Shown: one piece after another, positions 4,751 through 5,433 of the stretch
Numbering within the stretch: position 1 is the first letter of the stretch
Layout of the letters: each line of letters opens with the position of its first letter
From: Zwartia sp.
GTDB taxonomy: Bacteria; Pseudomonadota; Gammaproteobacteria; Burkholderiales; Burkholderiaceae_B
DNA: 5,433 bases
Assembly (NCBI GenBank): GCA_030653405.1
Contig: JAURZO010000006.1
Location: forward strand, 1 to 5,433
Reading direction: 5' to 3'
Made by a program: the position numbers and the translations under genes
Notes under the pieces: model-generated
Databases searched by the model: none
Told to the model about the DNA's origin: nothing
Seen by the model: only the letters and a program-made list of their open reading frames with translations

Positions 4751-5433
4751 ATGTATTTAACTGCTGCGTTTTATCTATTTGTCGACTTGCCTGATTACAG
4801 GGTGCGTCGAGAACCTCTGTTGGCTTTTTGCGAACAGCGCAACGTCAAAGGGATCATTCTTTTGGCGCAAGAGGGTATCAACAGCACGATTGCGGGCGCA
4901 CCAGAGGATGTGTATGCCGTGTTGGCGTATTTGCGGTCCGACCAGAAGTTTTCTGGGCTGCAACATAAGGAGTCGTGGTCGGACCTGCCACCTTTTCATC
5001 GCATGAAGGTTCGATTGAAAAAAGAGATTGTGACCATGGGGGTGCCGGGGATCAGTCCGACGAAGATGGCAGGAACCTATGTCAAGCCGCAGGATTGGAA
5101 TGCGCTGATTCGTGATCCGGACGTGGTGTTGATTGATACGCGTAATGATTATGAGGTCGAGCTCGGGACTTTTTCGGGTGCGATCGATCCTAAAATCAAG
5201 ACATTCTCCGAGTTGGTGCAATGGGTCGATGAGGCAGAGGCGCTCGAGGCGAAGACCGGTAAAAAACCTAAAGTCGCCATGTTTTGTACGGGCGGTATTC
5301 GTTGTGAGAAATCAACGGCGCTGATGCGAACCAAGGGGTTTGACGAGGTCTTTCATCTAGAAGGCGGTATTTTGAAATACCTCGAAGTGGTGCCGCCCGA
5401 GCAAAGTGAATGGAATGGCGAATGTTTTGTGTT
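4751..5433 (+). CDS. trhO: tRNA uridine(34) hydroxylase, rhodanese-fold (TrhO/YceA, UPF0176), 3' partial
   Basis: Oxygen-dependent enzyme of the TrhO family, which makes 5-hydroxyuridine at the wobble position of certain tRNAs; cytosolic. The frame is open from the ATG at 4751 to the right edge, giving 227 residues without a stop. The N-terminal domain includes the family motif LLAQEGINSTIAG (about 36-48). After the linker segment GVPGISPTKMAGTYVKP comes the rhodanese domain with LIDTRNDYE, and the active loop FCTGGIRCEKS with catalytic-type Cys179 and a second Cys (184), followed by HLEGGILKYLE. The end of the visible part (EWNGECFV) is typical of the entry to the C-terminal region. The in-frame codons upstream run to a stop at 4679 with no ATG, GTG or TTG, so 4751 is the first canonical start. 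No purine-rich ribosome-binding site precedes it. The gene is unrelated in function to the exported rhodanese, despite sharing the fold. Confidence 0.93.
   Translation, partial: MYLTAAFYLFVDLPDYRVRREPLLAFCEQRNVKGIILLAQEGINSTIAGAPEDVYAVLAYLRSDQKFSGLQHKESWSDLPPFHRMKVRLKKEIVTMGVPGISPTKMAGTYVKPQDWNALIRDPDVVLIDTRNDYEVELGTFSGAIDPKIKTFSELVQWVDEAEALEAKTGKKPKVAMFCTGGIRCEKSTALMRTKGFDEVFHLEGGILKYLEVVPPEQSEWNGECFV

Noticed and set aside
4775..5221. 148-codon open frame on the - strand
   Set aside because: It is antisense to trhO, whose + strand frame carries clear family motifs; the - strand product is Arg/His/Gln-rich with no recognisable fold.

Overview
The window looks like a piece of a betaproteobacterial (Burkholderiales-type) chromosome of moderate GC. 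The main reason is the Bug-family (TctC-like) solute-binding protein, a family greatly expanded in that group. The gene set (C-factor-like SDR, exported rhodanese beside a YeeE/YedE transporter, TrhO-type rhodanese) also fits. The genus cannot be fixed from the sequence. No rRNA, tRNA, insertion sequence or CRISPR array is visible, and no gene-free stretch exceeds about 230 bases.

Layout. (1) Positions 1-724, + strand: the 3' part of a short-chain dehydrogenase, cut by the left edge. (2) Positions 725-867: intergenic DNA with a possible sigma70-like promoter and a tangle of nested start codons. (3) Positions 868-3068, + strand: a compact cluster of three genes, namely an exported two-domain rhodanese, a YeeE/YedE (TsuA-like) membrane transporter 8 nt downstream, and a 56-residue single-membrane-segment protein 15 nt further on whose Gly/Ser-rich tail ends near one cysteine. 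(4) Positions 3078-3162: a repeated element ending in a strong hairpin that can terminate transcription from both sides. (5) Positions 3174-4522, - strand: a two-gene unit, a Bug-type periplasmic binding protein followed after 11 nt by a small cupin. (6) Positions 4523-4750: a divergent intergenic region with a short inverted repeat. (7) Positions 4751-5433, + strand: the 5' part of a TrhO (UPF0176/YceA-type) tRNA uridine hydroxylase, cut by the right edge.

How the genes may work together. The three-gene + strand cluster is best read as a module for uptake or handling of thiosulfate or another sulfane-sulfur compound. The rhodanese has one cysteine in the whole protein, in its C-terminal active loop. 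The transporter has exactly two, in positions typical of the family. The small protein has one, in a flexible tail predicted to lie in the periplasm. No TusA/TsuB-like cytosolic partner is visible in the window. The tail-cysteine microprotein is the least explained component and the best candidate for something undescribed. The Bug protein and cupin form a separate convergent unit, probably for a small carboxylate or similar solute. The SDR and TrhO genes look like unrelated flanking genes.
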